Shown: positions 63,727-64,000 of the stretch, one piece after another | Layout of the letters: the number at the start of each line of letters is the position of its first letter | Numbering within the stretch: the stretch's first letter is position 1 | From: Flavobacterium sp. I-STPP5a | GTDB taxonomy: Bacteria > Bacteroidota > Bacteroidia > Flavobacteriales > Flavobacteriaceae | Assembly: GCF_009764685.1 (NCBI RefSeq) | Contig: NZ_VHLM01000004.1 | Location: 101,201-165,200, forward strand | Direction: 5' to 3' | DNA: 64,000 nucleotides | Position numbers and translations under genes: made by a program | Notes under the pieces: model-generated | What the model saw: only the letters and a program-made list of their open reading frames with translations | Databases searched by the model: none | Told to the model about the DNA's origin: nothing

Positions 63727-64000
63727 ATGTCAAATATAACTTTGTTTTCTCAAATAATTTCAAAATTAGATCGTTCAAAATTCAGCAAAATAGTTGCAAG
63801 GAAAGAAACCGACAAGCACAATAAAGGATTCAGTAGTTGGAATCATTTAATTTCAATGCTTTTCTGCCAGTTTGCCAAGAGTCAATCTGTTCGAGATATA
63901 AGCAACGGGCTTCGTTCGGCTACAGGGAACTTAAATCATCTTGGAATCAACAAAGCTCCCTCAAAATCTTCAATTAGTTATCAAAATAAAAATCGTTCAC
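63727..64000 (+). CDS. IS4-family transposase with DUF4372 domain (N-terminal part)
   Basis: 91 codons are visible from ATG 63727 to the window end, without a stop. SQIISKLDRSKFSKIV, GFSSWNHLISMLFCQFAKS and QSVRDISNGLRS followed by LNHLGI are typical of the DUF4372 N-terminal domain that precedes the DDE catalytic domain of IS4-like transposases in Bacteroidota. Since the catalytic part is outside, it is not known whether the copy is intact. Confidence 0.87.
   Translation, partial: MSNITLFSQIISKLDRSKFSKIVARKETDKHNKGFSSWNHLISMLFCQFAKSQSVRDISNGLRSATGNLNHLGINKAPSKSSISYQNKNRS

Larger units (their letters stand above)
63586..64000 (+). mobile_element. Left end of an IS4-type insertion sequence (DUF4372 transposase), cut by the window
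   Basis: The transposase starting at 63727 identifies the element. The exact left terminus lies somewhere in 63586-63665, probably near the A-rich stretch before 63666; the inverted repeat and the target duplication cannot be fixed without the right end. The upstream border is the ATG of the frameshifted phosphotransferase gene at 63585. Confidence 0.7.

Noticed and set aside
1..64000. tRNA, rRNA, prophage or multi-gene defence cluster
   Set aside because: None of the expected signatures was seen; the only defence-like module is the HepT/MntA pair.

Overview
The window looks like a piece of a Flavobacterium (Flavobacteriaceae, Bacteroidota) chromosome. It is clearly AT-rich. Shine-Dalgarno sequences are mostly absent, and many genes have a Bacteroidota-type -7 box (TAnnTTTG) 10 to 90 bases upstream of the start. 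Several small families typical of Flavobacteriia are present (DUF6048, DUF6452, DUF6095, DUF4293, DUF4494), and lipoproteins carry short hydrophobic leaders ending in a lipobox Cys. No rRNA, tRNA or CRISPR array was found. Most of the window is ordinary core genome. One insertion sequence enters at the right edge.

Layout. 1-5.2 kb: the topoisomerase IV genes parE (5' end missing) and parC, separated by a HepT/MntA (HEPN/MNT) toxin-antitoxin pair and a small membrane protein. 5.3-8.4 kb (minus): TerC-like membrane protein, small lipoprotein, a long imperfect hairpin, pentapeptide-repeat protein, DUF6095 protein and murQ. 8.6-10.3 kb: an Lrp-type regulator divergent from a PLP-dependent histidine decarboxylase. 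10.7-17.4 kb: ZIP transporter, methyltransferases, the rlmD/DUF6452/DUF6048 group, a degraded gene remnant and an OsmC protein. 17.5-24 kb: SGNH hydrolase, cysM, Smr protein, a duplicated-domain lipoprotein, rarD and a cysteine desulfurase. 24-27 kb: a six-PAS soluble histidine kinase with a coupled single-domain response regulator. 27-38 kb (minus): fasciclin lipoprotein, serine hydrolase, cysE-cysK, a stress pair, FMN reductase, lpdA, ABC exporter and truA. 38-49 kb: phosphodiesterase-like protein, a TPR kinase with a LuxR-type regulator, DUF4293, rho, a zinc metalloprotease and a GAF/PAS kinase. 49-54 kb: secreted adenosine deaminase, FAD oxidoreductase, MFS carrier and GNAT. 54-61 kb: yaaA, then a complete TetR-TolC-EmrA-EmrB efflux operon back to back with a TetR-nitroreductase pair. 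61-64 kb: DUF4494, GNAT, a phosphotransferase broken by a one-base frameshift, and the left end of an IS4-type element with a DUF4372 transposase.

How genes work together. Cysteine and sulfur metabolism is represented by cysE-cysK, cysM and a cysteine desulfurase. Two kinase/regulator pairs are transcriptionally coupled. The tripartite efflux operon has two copies of one palindromic operator upstream of its own TetR gene. The stress-related genes (OsmC, PA2169-type protein, general stress protein 26, YaaA, nitroreductase) are scattered rather than clustered.

Non-coding structure is the least ordinary part. Two intergenic tracts are built from degenerate 7-base units, and each covers the TAG stop of a minus-strand gene. 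There is also a roughly 100-base structured element resembling the dispersed Flavo-1 RNA of Flavobacteria, a 102-base imperfect hairpin, a 50-base near-perfect palindrome and several dyad operators. I did not find a clearly new multi-gene system. The best system-level candidate is the HepT/MntA pair sitting inside the topoisomerase IV locus.
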